Both the position numbers and the translations under genes were made by a program. The notes beneath the pieces are model-generated. The model did not search any database. It was not told the origin of the DNA and saw nothing but the letters and a program-made list of their open reading frames with translations. A stretch of 64,000 nucleotides of DNA from positions 250,437 to 314,436 of the forward strand of contig JTDE01000217.1 of assembly GCA_014338405.1 (NCBI GenBank), given 5' to 3'. Positions 13,691 to 23,330 of this stretch are shown here, piece after piece. Numbering within the stretch: position 1 is the first letter of the stretch; each line of letters opens with the position of its first letter. This DNA comes from Paragonimus skrjabini miyazakii (Eukaryota; Platyhelminthes; Trematoda; Plagiorchiida; Troglotrematidae).

Positions 13691-14962
13691 ATGTTCTCAT
13701 TCGATGTTGCCTCATTATTCACGAACGTACCTCTACAAGAGACAATCGACTATTTGTGCGGTTACATCGAGTGCAATAACAAACAGGTGGGCATCCAAAA
13801 AGATGAACTGAGAGAACTGCTGGTGCTTTGTACGAGGAACGTTCAGTTTTTGTTCAACAATGCAATCTACCGACAGAGAGATGGGGTGGCAATGGGCTTG
13901 CCTTTAGGTCACCAGTTAGCTGACGTTTTCATGCGCATACTCGAGACTAACCAATTGAGTGCGGTGATTCAACAATTTGCTTTTTATAAACCCTATGTTG
14001 ATGATACCTTTTGCGTCGTGAACGATAATTCCAACATGAACAGAGTTATGGCAGTTTTTAACTCAGCCCACAGCAGTATTAAATTCACCCAGGAGTCAGA
14101 CAAGAATGGTGAAATAAATTTCTTGGATGTTGGCATAGTAAGACGAGAAGATGGTTCAATCCAACGACATGTGTACAGAAAACAAACTTGGAGTGGCCAA
14201 TACATTCATTTTGACAGTTTCATCCCGCTAAATCAAAAGCGAAACCTTTTACGATGTCTGATGGGTAGGGCGTTAAAGATCTGCACTCCTGACATTTTAC
14301 AAGGTGAGCTAGAATTTCTACAAGAAGTGTTCATGCGAAATGGCTACCCAATGCGTTTCATTCAGAAGGCGATGCAGGCGGTAGAGTTGAAGTTTAAGTC
14401 AACTTCTGCGAATAAGAAACTTGTGTTTATCAGTCTTCCTTGCAAAGGTGATTCAATGGCCGAAGTCATCTCGAGGAAGCTCAAAAAGTCAGTCGAAGCA
14501 ACCTATCTTGCCGCTCAATTGTGCGTGAGTTTCCGTTCAACACCCGTTATCATGTCACAACTCGAAGACAAACTTCCATGTTCTACAACCAGCTGTTGTG
14601 TGTACTCATCTGTTTGCTCGTGTCCAGCATCATACATTGGTCGTACTACAAGGCGATTGTCTGACAGAGTGCGTGAACATCATCCTGCGTGGTTGAATAG
14701 TGGTGTGGTTAAAACGGTTACAAGCGCGATTGTTGCTCATTTGACTGACTCCAATCATTCTGTCAGTAAGAAAGACACTTTTCAGATTGTTTACCGAGTG
14801 CCAAGGAATCGATCAAAGATGGTGAGATTCCGAATGTTGACCGTTGCCGAGGCCATTAGTATCCAATTACGCAACCCTGATCTCTGTGCTCAGAAGAAGT
14901 TCGTGCGTACACTTAATCTGCCGTGGCCCACAATCAGTCAGGCTCAGGAATTGGAGCAGTGA
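13691..14962 (+). CDS. Penelope-like reverse transcriptase / GIY-YIG endonuclease
   Basis: A 423-codon open frame encodes the catalytic part of a Penelope-like protein, which copies its RNA into chromosomal DNA. RT motifs: FSFDVASLFTNVPLQET at residues 2-18, MGLPLG at 68-73 (MGSPLG in most relatives), YVDD at 102-105 as the catalytic motif, and NFLDV at 143-147. The C-terminal endonuclease has a Cys-rich lead (C297 to C311), YIGRTTRRL at 315-323 and DRVREH at 325-330, the GIY-YIG form used by this class. The frame stays open upstream to 13632 but has no proper start because the N-terminal third was lost at insertion. No stop or frameshift interrupts it, so it is fairly young. GAAATG or host-like context is absent; it lies inside an intron of the PLAT gene in sense orientation. 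Confidence 0.9.
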   Translation: MFSFDVASLFTNVPLQETIDYLCGYIECNNKQVGIQKDELRELLVLCTRNVQFLFNNAIYRQRDGVAMGLPLGHQLADVFMRILETNQLSAVIQQFAFYKPYVDDTFCVVNDNSNMNRVMAVFNSAHSSIKFTQESDKNGEINFLDVGIVRREDGSIQRHVYRKQTWSGQYIHFDSFIPLNQKRNLLRCLMGRALKICTPDILQGELEFLQEVFMRNGYPMRFIQKAMQAVELKFKSTSANKKLVFISLPCKGDSMAEVISRKLKKSVEATYLAAQLCVSFRSTPVIMSQLEDKLPCSTTSCCVYSSVCSCPASYIGRTTRRLSDRVREHHPAWLNSGVVKTVTSAIVAHLTDSNHSVSKKDTFQIVYRVPRNRSKMVRFRMLTVAEAISIQLRNPDLCAQKKFVRTLNLPWPTISQAQELEQ

Positions 14963-15023
14963 TTGCGTAACTGATAACACACACGCCATCCATAAGCTCT
15001 ATTGACAGTTTCTCTTATTCACC
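14821..15023 (+). repeat. Penelope-like 3' end (arm 2 of inverted repeat)
   Basis: The partner of the inverted arm at 13429-13631. It covers the last 47 or so codons of the RT/EN frame and about 60 bases of 3' UTR, ending near TCTTATTCACC. Confidence 0.88.
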
Positions 15024-16268
15024 CCAGTTATTGTTTTCATATTTATTGTGTTGTAATTAGCCTGATGATCAAACATAGAAAACAAGTCTTATTCGGTACC
15101 TTGTCGTTCTCATGACTTCATTGGGTGTTTTCGAGCGCAAGTAAGTTAGTTGTTCACTGTGGAGTACGTATCATGTTGATTGGCTGGAGTGTCTGTTCCA
15201 GGAAAAACTTTTATAATACTTAGAACGGATCTTGATTGTCTATTTGCTAGAGGTGCCTACGACTGGGAAGGTCAGATTAAGGTGGAGTGGTGTACTATGT
15301 GTAAACAGTAGTAATAGCTTCGCTTATTACATACATACGTAGATTCTAATAGTAGTTTACGGAATGACTGGTAAATAATAGTGTACACATTGACAAAGTG
15401 ATAAACAACAAGGGAAAGTAACCAAGTACAACAATCAACACTATTACGAATGCAGACTTGCCACTGGTTGTGATACACTGTTAGATCTGGTAGCATCTTC
15501 ATCCGGTGATACTGATGGAAGTACATACCCTCAATTCGATAGGTGGTATCTACTAATCTCATTTAACCAGGCAATGGAAGCCCGTGATCACGACAGTGCC
15601 TGACCGAATTGACACCGATTAGGATGAACAACGATCAAACACATATCTGGCTACAATAATGTGTATGTGATTTTATGGTTGTATGTAGACAGAGTTGTCA
15701 GTTAGGCTGACAAACAACACAGAAAATAATGCATACACTGTTTATGGAGTATGTACCTTTGTTTTTTGCACACGTTTTCCTTTATTATAAGCAAGTTTTC
15801 TCATTAGGAGCAGTGTTTTTGAAATTGTTTGATTTATGTGATCAGTATGTTAAAGTTATTTTTTACGAGATTTCGTTATAACTAATATCACCACTGCATA
15901 CCGTATTCATTTAGTTCATTTCTCTTACATCAACTTGTCAACTGCTTCAACCATTGTTTGCTGTTTGTGTGTGTGTACGTAGAGTGTCAGTTCAATCCCC
16001 CTCCCCCGCCCCCAAATTTGGTCGCGCAACCTTTGACGTAAACAGATAGTTGATAATGTACTTCTAAAACCCAGTACTTACATCACAATGCACACTTGAG
16101 CACTTTATTGCTACATATGCACAGATAAACGAATTTTAAATCAGGTGAATGATCATTCAAATGTATAAAATTCCGATGTGTACTGTATTGTTATTTTCGA
16201 GTTTACCGGATTAATGTACAATGTTCATCAATCTGCTAGGTAAAATTATGCTGCATGTTCATTTTTAG

Positions 16269-16640
16269 GTTGTCCTGGAAAATTACGTAACCGGCGAACG
16301 TTTATCGTTTGATTTCTCCGATCGGCCAATTGGTCGCAATCCAAATTTTTGCCAACTTAGTCGAGAACAGGCGTTTGACGAGTCAGCATCTGTGCTCAAA
16401 ACACATTTACTGTATGATAGTCAGGATTCATTGAGTGCCATCCAAGATGTGGATGTCGAATTTAACATAGTATTGTATCGTGCTCGATTGGAACTGCAGT
16501 CGGATCCAGAATGGACCAAGAGACATCCATCGTTTGAACCCCATATCAGTTTGGTTGGTAAATATGGAGACAGCGGACGTCGAATGCTACCGATGATTCA
16601 ACAAGTGTATCTGACTGCATCAGAACAGAAGGGCATTTCG
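16269..16640 (+). CDS. PLAT/LH2 repeat protein, exon c
   Basis: Acceptor TTTTTAG ends at 16268 and donor GTATGT starts at 16641; the exon is 124 codons in phase 0. It begins VVLENYVTGERLSFDF, the last strands of the PLAT domain started in the exons at 2411 and 3903 (family pattern 'v.v.n..tg..y.F'). After a linker (FCQLSREQAFDES) a second domain opens with NIVLYRARLEL, HISLVGKYGDSGRRML, where 'H.SLvGkyGDSG' matches the second strand pair of PLAT domains. The exon therefore links two tandem PLAT domains, as in LOXHD1. The second domain carries an insertion before HISLVG and is divergent. Confidence 0.85.
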
Positions 16641-17585
16641 GTATGTTATGTATTCGAAACAGAGTTAGAGATAGAACATGAATTATTTAAATTTTAGATT
16701 GTACGTGACTGCAAGAGACTATAACTACCTCAAACGTGTTAGCATTCCAAACACATTCAAACTGTGCAGTCTCTTGAACCTTTTACCAATGATTCAGTTT
16801 GAGGGTTCATTGAGGTTTTGAACTCGGCGGCATTTATCCACTCATGTTTTTAGATACACTTACACCACTAATATGGTCTGGTTTTATATATCCCGAAATG
16901 AAATATGCATACGTACGCATTCGAAATTCCTTACGTATGCATGAAAAAATAAGGCAGATATAAGCACCCAGCAGCCAGTACGTTGTAGATGAGCGCTCAA
17001 TAAACTTGTTTCGGGATGTCCAGGTTAGTTAATCTCACTCCAGTTGCAAACGTCTGTATTTGGAGAGAGAGAAAACGTGTTTCTTCTACTGTTCTTGTGT
17101 GAAGGAAATGCGGTCTAAACTGAATACATAGTTGAATGTGCTTATTGAGCCGCCGGGTTCAACGTTCGCATACGGAGCATTTTGTGACGACCATTTGAAG
17201 AATGGTAGTAAGCCAAGTCTAATGAAACTCCATACAGACAAGAGGGCTAATCATGAATATTCAAAAAATCATGACAAGACGTTATTATTCTTATGAAACG
17301 AGGAGACTGCTACATGACCACCGGGCTTCGAAGAATGTGCCAAGACAATTCCAACGCTTACGATGTAAGTCAGTCGCAATCTATGTTGTAGTTGTATAAC
17401 AATATCCACCAATCGCTTGAAATTTGTACGAACCACAAGACAGTGGTAACTATAGAACGTCGTCGCAGAGTAGCCTTTGTCTGTTGTGTCAGTATCGTAT
17501 AATAGAATGACACTATTTGTCACCGTTTAGTGATGTCCCTGATAGAGACAAACAGACGCAATCTATGTACTTCAGTGGTTGATAA
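16641..17585. other. Intron sequence, nothing recognised
   Basis: Start of the 13.9 kb intron between exons c and d of the PLAT gene. I see no coding or RNA feature. Confidence 0.5.
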
Positions 17586-18930
17586 ATGTTGATGATGACA
17601 ACTACTCGAAAGGAATTGAATCAAGAAAAGTACGTTTCCTTGATGACACATCGACAAAAATCCCTCATTCCAGCGATTACTTTTTCATCGCGAAACGGAC
17701 AAAACTGCTCCAAAATTAGAGCTTTAAGTAGAGATTACACCAAGATTACTTCCGGTTTACAGAGACTGAAAGATAGTTTGGTACCGATGACTTTTGCGGG
17801 CAATAAGTGCTCGGGTGAAATGTAATTTCTTCACTCGGACTGTAAATAGAATCCACAGAGCACCACTGATAGAAACAACCACGTTTTAGCTTCACACTGG
17901 AAGAAGAACAGAAATATCGTCAGCTTCAAGGCAGAAAACTTTCTGTTAACCCATTTTTGCATCGCCGGCTGTTGACTACTCATTTGCAGTACTCTGGAGA
18001 ACTCAAATAAGGTAAAGATTCAATTGTGTAATGGTACGTCGAACGACCTGACCGGATCAACAAAGTCACTGACTTTCATGACATTCCTTACGATGAGACA
18101 GGTCGAATCTTGGTCCACCCCTTCCAATTTTATTACCTGTTGCATCTTCGCGCGTAACCACAATGTCGATTTCTTCGTTTTTTCCTGAAGAATCCTAGCA
18201 GCTAACTCCCGTCCTGCGTTGTATGAACAGAAACTGTTAACTCAAGCGGTTTGTTCGCCTTCGAATTAGTACCACTCTGTAGTCTGAAGCTTTCAAAGAC
18301 CATTTCTATCGTGGCGTTACCCACATGCTACATACTTTTGACTGTTTTACGTTCATGCCTAAAGAGACAAAGATAAATGCTTATTTCGAATCAGTAATGG
18401 AATGCTCATCAGGAAAAATGAAAATTACTCAAACTGAGAAGCTCGGGTTATTTTCAAAATCCTACAATTTCTTGGGACTAAAATGTTCATTTGATCGATT
18501 TGGTGAAATTATACATGTGATGATCACAATGAATATTCCGTGCATTTTGTGCATAGCTGATAATTTAGCCATCTGTACCTCGTGAGGGACATTCGTTTCA
18601 ATGTAAGATACAACTAAGTTCCTGCAAAGTCCCCTTTGGCGATCGCGTTCTGATAGACCCATTTGACTTGGTCAGTTTCCTTTATATCACTGCTTTGTTA
18701 GAAGCGAATCAACTTGCATTTATGGAATCCTTCATCACTTATAAAATGCGCTTTGTTATCTGTTCTTTTCAAACCATTTCATCCGTATCCTAGTAAGGTT
18801 AAAACAAAATTTCACTCATCTGACATTCGGGTAACACACAGCTGGTGTCTGAATGTGCCCACTTTTGACCAGCCTATCCAGCCTTGGTGTAACGATATCA
18901 TCAACAGATGTCTTCAAACGTAGACTTAAC
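17586..18930 (+). pseudogene. Decayed Penelope-like reverse transcriptase (candidate)
   Basis: Open pieces on the + strand resemble the RT at 13691 in order and spacing but are badly broken. At 18325-18585, 'PKETKINAYFESVMECSSGK' followed by 'KLGLFSKSYNFLGL' lines up with the 'PLQETIDYLCGYIECNNKQ...ELLVLCTRNVQFLF' region. At about 18690, 'LLEANQL' followed by 'FITYKMRFVICS' parallels 'ILETNQL...FAFYKPYVDDTFCVV', but with the catalytic aspartates lost. The resemblance was judged by eye, and the N-terminal piece at 17586-17825 is assigned only by position. Confidence 0.4.
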
Positions 18931-19706
18931 GCAAATACTTAAGACATCAAATCGAGTGTTCTTCCATTCTGATCACCAAAATCACTCCGACAAGGTGAAA
19001 TCTTATCTGAAGCTTTATTAACGCTACTAGTCAGGTATTCGTGATGTATGTTAAAGTGTGTCTATAGAATTATTGATAGGCCAACTTTCAGTCCTTGCTC
19101 TGTCACCTAATCGTTACATCATTAGATTCTAACTCCTGATTTCCCACCATCCTCCTCGAATTTTCCTGATTCCAAACTAATCTAAAGTAGACTTCTTAGA
19201 AACGATTCAATACAGAGTAGGATGTACAGGTTTTACGCAGCTTCATGTAGGGTATAACTGATGTATGAATTTTACATGTATAAAATACAATCAGTTTCAT
19301 ACCCCCGCCAGATTCGGAAATTAAATCCAGCATTCCTACATGTTACCCGGTTCACGAGACAATAATTAACAAAATAACCTTGGAATTCTACGCCAAAGGA
19401 TTAACAAAAGCATGTAGGAAATACGTCGTCCGATGATAAATGCACCCCTCATGTGATTTGTGTTCTGTCGAGTATGGACACATAGACAGCACGCGTCTGC
19501 CTGTGTATGATTCACCATTCATTGCACGCCAGCATGTCCATAACCCAGCCCTTATCTAAGTCCACTTGGATTAGGCCGTGTGGCCTTCCTGATTGGACAA
19601 CTAATCATTAGCCTGCTTATGCTTGCAGGTTGCCACTGTACGCTTTACAGTCTTGTCTGCATGCTACTGAAAACCGTCTCAGTTGCATATTTGTCCTCCT
19701 AGCCAC
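18931..19706. other. Intron sequence, nothing recognised
   Basis: No supported feature between the decayed RT and the LINE at 19707. Confidence 0.5.
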
Positions 19707-19841
19707 ATCACGATCATCATCATAGTAACCATGAGCTTGACCAAAAGGTACTGTGGCTCGGGCCGCCGCTCACCTCAACAGTGACGTGGAATATCCTGGA
19801 AGAAAACGTTACGAAGAAGGTTGAAAATTATTAAAACAAGA

Positions 19842-22040
19842 CTAAGCGGAAGAACTAGAAATGGTATGGATACAGGTAAGCCATTGACTGCGACACACTA
19901 CCATTTCGGATAGCGTATCTAACCAGCAGTTTGAGTGATCACGGGGACCCCATCCAGGCAGACGACACCTACTCACTTTGCTCAATGAAGTAGTCAGGGT
20001 CTTCATATTTCGTGACCACGTTGTTGCTTGACCACCACGTGGTTTGACCCAACTGTTGCTGGCCTCAGCATATAATGTCCGGTACGGTAAACGATCAGAT
20101 GACATACGGAGTACGTGACCCAACCATCGCAATCTGTGTACCGTGATTAACTGACCAATGGATTGCGCATCCCGAGCGTTCCGGAATACGCGCCGGCGAA
20201 CTGCCACATTGCTCACGCGATCAGTCAACTTAATATGGGCCAATTCGCGGAGACAACGATGGTCAAACACAGCAAGCCTGTTATCTTCTTTGTGAACAGG
20301 CCACGTTTCCGAACCATAAAGCAAAATGGAACGCACACAGGCATTATATACCCTTTCTTTCAGTGACAACCGGACCTCTTTTCGACGCCACAGATGACGC
20401 AGTTTGGCAAAGGCAGCTCATGCCTTTGCAATCCTCGCTGATATCTCATCAGCAATATTACAGGCTGACGAGATAGTGCTACCCAAATGTGTGAAACTGT
20501 CCACAGTCTCAAGCGGATTACCTGCAATGAAGAAAGTAGGAGTTGAAGTGCCCAAGTCTTGAAGCAACACTTTGCACTTTGAAAGTGCAAAGTGCATTCC
20601 ATACAAACCAGCTCGGTCGCTCAACCTGTTCTACATGGTCTGCATGTCTTCGGCAGACGGGCTAAGTAAGACAATGTCGTCCGCACACTCCAGATCGGTC
20701 AATCTACCGCCAGGAAGAAGCTCAACACCAAGCCCATTGGACACCTGAAGCGCACCCTCCAGAATGTCGTCCATGACAAAATTGAACAGGAAGGGGGAAA
20801 TCGGACACCCCTGACGAACACCAATGGAAGTGATGAACGCTCGAGACAGTTGTCCATAAACTCTCACTATGCTTGCAGAGTGGGCATACAGTGATCTCAA
20901 TAGATTCATTTACTTCCCCGGAACTCCCTTGCGAGGGAGACAGCTCCATAGAACGTTATGAGCAACTGAATCGGAAGCAGCCTTCAGGTCCAAAAAGACA
21001 ACGACTGTCGGCTGTCTGTAACAGTGCCGATGTTCCAAAATCCGTCGGAAGGTAAAAATATGATCAACACACCCTCGACCGGATCGGAATCCTGCCTGTA
21101 CTTCGCGTACCTGACTTTTTCTGGGCTTAGTGAGACGACGTAAAATGAGGCCAGTGAGTAACTTGGACGCAATAGACACCAAATTGATGCCTCTGTGGTT
21201 GTCACATTGACTTCGGGCCCCCTTCTTGAAGACGGGAATGATTGTTGATAGGCCCCAATCACGAAGCACCTCATCAGTCTCCCAGATCGTCTGGAGGAGT
21301 CGCGTCAGTTCTGATATCAACCTCTCCCCACCATCCTTGAAAAGCGAAGGAGAGAGGAGGTCTGGACCAGGAGCCTTATTACACTTCAATAACTTGAGCC
21401 CCAGGACCACTTCTGCTTCCGACGGAGAACCGTCTGGAATGCAATAATTGACCAATTGGGTTCCGTCGTTCACATGATCTGGTTGAGGCCAACTGAACTG
21501 CTCTTCAAAATGTTTAACCCACCTGTCAAGTCGGCGCGACTGACTGGTGACAAGTGAACCATATTTCTCACATACGGCCTCACTTACACCAACTCGACGG
21601 CCAGCACAACTACGGATCAAGGAAGAAAGCCTTCTGCTACTCCTAGATAAAAAGGCTCTTCCCATCTCTTTTGATTGTTTGACCAAGTAGTGCTCTCGGT
21701 CTTTGCGCAAGCTTTTAGTCAGCTTGCGTTTATGTTCTTGACGGTCGTCATCATATTCAGAACCAGGTGGGATCGAGCGACGCTCGTTCATGAGGTTTAT
21801 CAACGTGATGGAAACCCAGTTCTGTCGCAACTCAACAGCTCTTTCGGAACATGCCTGTTTACAGCATGTTTTCATGGCTTCAGCGATTTGTTCCCAGTGT
21901 TCGTTAGGATCCTTCGTCTGGCCCGAACTAAGTAACTTCCTCACGAACGCCTTTTGGTAGGCGTTCTTTACATCCTCATCGCCCGAATACCAGTTAAGCA
22001 CCTTGCATTTACGAGCGTATGTTCCCTGGGCAAATGACAA
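19842..22040 (-). pseudogene. LINE reverse transcriptase with three nonsense codons
   Basis: Motifs in order: CNKAPGPDLLSPSLFK, IIPVFKKG, NHRGINLVSIASKLLT, AGFRSGRGCVDHIFTFR, VVVFLDLKAASDSV, GVRQGCPISPFLFNF, then ECADDIVLLS where the catalytic box is YADD in the sister copy (35354-36127 has EYADDIVLLS). The tail has LLYGSETWPV and HRLRWLGHVLRMSSDRLP, typical of RTE-type elements. The frame is interrupted by TAA at 20910-20912 (Tyr in the sister copy), TAG at 20631-20633 (Leu in the sister copy) and TGA at 20418-20420 (Arg expected, a CpG-type change). All pieces remain in one frame, so the damage is by substitution. Confidence 0.88.
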
Positions 22041-22131
22041 AACGAAACGGGCACGTACAACAACATGGTCCGAGTCCAGGTGGTTGCTCCGAGAGGCACG
22101 ACAGACCTTAACAGAGTGGCGTCACCTGTAA

Positions 22132-22865
22132 CTAGCTGCTATATGATCCAACTGTGTCCACGGTTGAAAAGCACACGGAGGTCTCCAAGTAACACTGCTT
22201 CTTTCTGTGTTGGAATGCAGTGCTCGAAATATAGAGACCGTGGGATGCACACAGTTGCAGTAGCCTTACGCCACTGTCAGTGCGTCGTGCCTGAAAACCA
22301 AACACACCTCCCAGCCGCTTCTTATCCGAAGAAAGGCGACCAAGTTGAACATTAAGATCGTCCGCTAGTATGATGATATCTGACTGTTTAGTTTGCCTCA
22401 GAAGGTCAACGAGAGCGTCATAGGACGCATCTTTGTTAACATCCGAACAGCTGTCTGTTGGAGCGTACGCCGACACAATGAATACACAACGCCTTTCTGA
22501 TTCGCGTCGACAGACTTTTACCGATGTATTGAGTCTGATAGCGCACAAGCGACTGTTCACCGGAATCCAATCCAGCAAACATTGCTCCGCTCAGGAACTC
22601 AGTGCGATTTCCACTCCAGCTTGACCATGAGATTCGGCTTCAGCATCATCAGAAACCCTGAGAGAGAAGCGCTTGGATCGACAGTTATCTAGAGGTGGGC
22701 TCAAATGGATAACCGTGCTAGAATCACAGACTCGCGTCTCTGACACACAGCACACATCAAGCTCCAGACTTGAGAGAGTACTAGCCAGAGCAGCTTGCTA
22801 ACCGACTTGTTGGAGTGTGCGGACATTGAAGGCGCCAATGTTTACCAGTTGTCGTCATGCCGCGG
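22132..22865 (-). pseudogene. LINE apurinic-type endonuclease domain, broken
   Basis: The N-terminal domain nicks target DNA. On the - strand: NIGAFNVRTLQQVG, then a TAG at 22798-22800, LDVCCVSETR (the 'ETR' catalytic Glu region), VFIVSAYAPTD, IIILADDLNVQLG (the 'GDfNA' box with Gly changed to Ala), SHGLYISSTAF. A frameshift near 22190 moves the terminal WTQLDHIA box out of frame, and a TGA at 22122-22124 follows. Confidence 0.82.
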
Positions 22866-22881
22866 AAGGGGGTTGACTTGA

Positions 22882-22990
22882 GGGACCCCACCCCGAGTCT
22901 CTGACTCAAAAGTCTGATCTGCGAGACGATAGGATGTAAGGGTTTTCTTGGGGTACCCCACCCGGAGCCAATGACTCAAGAGTCTGACTC
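22882..22990 (-). repeat. Two tandem units in the LINE 5' region
   Basis: Two similar blocks start at 22882 and 22951, about 69 bp apart. Each has a C-rich ACCCCACCC core followed by GACTCAA.AGTCTGA. Tandem 5' UTR units are common in LINEs and often carry promoter activity. Confidence 0.6.
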
Positions 22991-23330
22991 ACTTGGCAGT
23001 GAGGGGCTTGCCTAGCCTGAGGGCGCAGTGATTAAGACATTGATGTCTGATTCTGAGCACTGTTGTGCGCAGTGGATGTATTCGAAGCTACTTTGGGTTT
23101 TTGGGAGATACCAAAAGTTTTTCGACCGTATTGGATAATACGCCGGCGGTCACGATCAACCGTTGGGCGATCGGATTGCTCTTTGTTTGAAGGTACCTTT
23201 TCTAACCCTCTTCTTCCTGATACGGAAGACAGCAGTGCCGCAACTATGAAAGTAGTTCTGCTGTATGCCCATAGGATCGTGCCTCACTACCTAAGCACTC
23301 CTACGCGGTCAGCAGTGCGATATACAATCC

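Larger units (their letters stand above)
13429..15023 (+). mobile_element. Penelope-like element, 5' truncated with inverted 3' tail
   Basis: The unit comprises a reverse transcriptase with GIY-YIG endonuclease (open from 13632 to 14962) and a short 3' UTR. Its left end, 13429-13631, is an inverted copy of its right end, 14821-15023, both about 203 bp with only a few mismatches. The junction at about 13632 switches directly from the inverted tail into RT codons that are in frame with the ORF. Penelope-like elements are known for such partial, inverted or tandem head structures. The 3' UTR may continue past 15023 into the AT-rich sequence that contains GATGATCAAACATAG. Confidence 0.85.
19707..23330 (-). 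mobile_element. RTE-family LINE, near full-length dead copy
   Basis: Read on the - strand the element has a 5' region with tandem units, an apurinic-type endonuclease, a reverse transcriptase and a C-terminal region, then ends in a short ATG/TGA-type repeat (GATCATCATCAT on +, 19711-19722), which is the usual tail of RTE elements. A second copy at 34969-36151 shares the 3' end exactly. The 5' limit is uncertain: a frame of about 60 open codons on the - strand around 23060-23270 (RRRIIQYGRKTFGI) seems to belong to it. At least five in-frame stops and one frameshift show that it cannot move itself. Confidence 0.85.

Noticed and set aside
15058..15095. CTGATGATC ... GAAAAC AAGTC in the Penelope-like 3' UTR, resembling a hammerhead core
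   Set aside because: Some Penelope-like elements carry hammerheads, but here no stem I can be formed around the segment and stem II is absent.
23010..23090. A-box-like GGGCGCAGTGATTAAGAC followed by a B-box-like TATTCGAAGC
   Set aside because: It seems to lie within the 5' part of the LINE, whose - strand stays open across it; tRNA-like arms do not pair.
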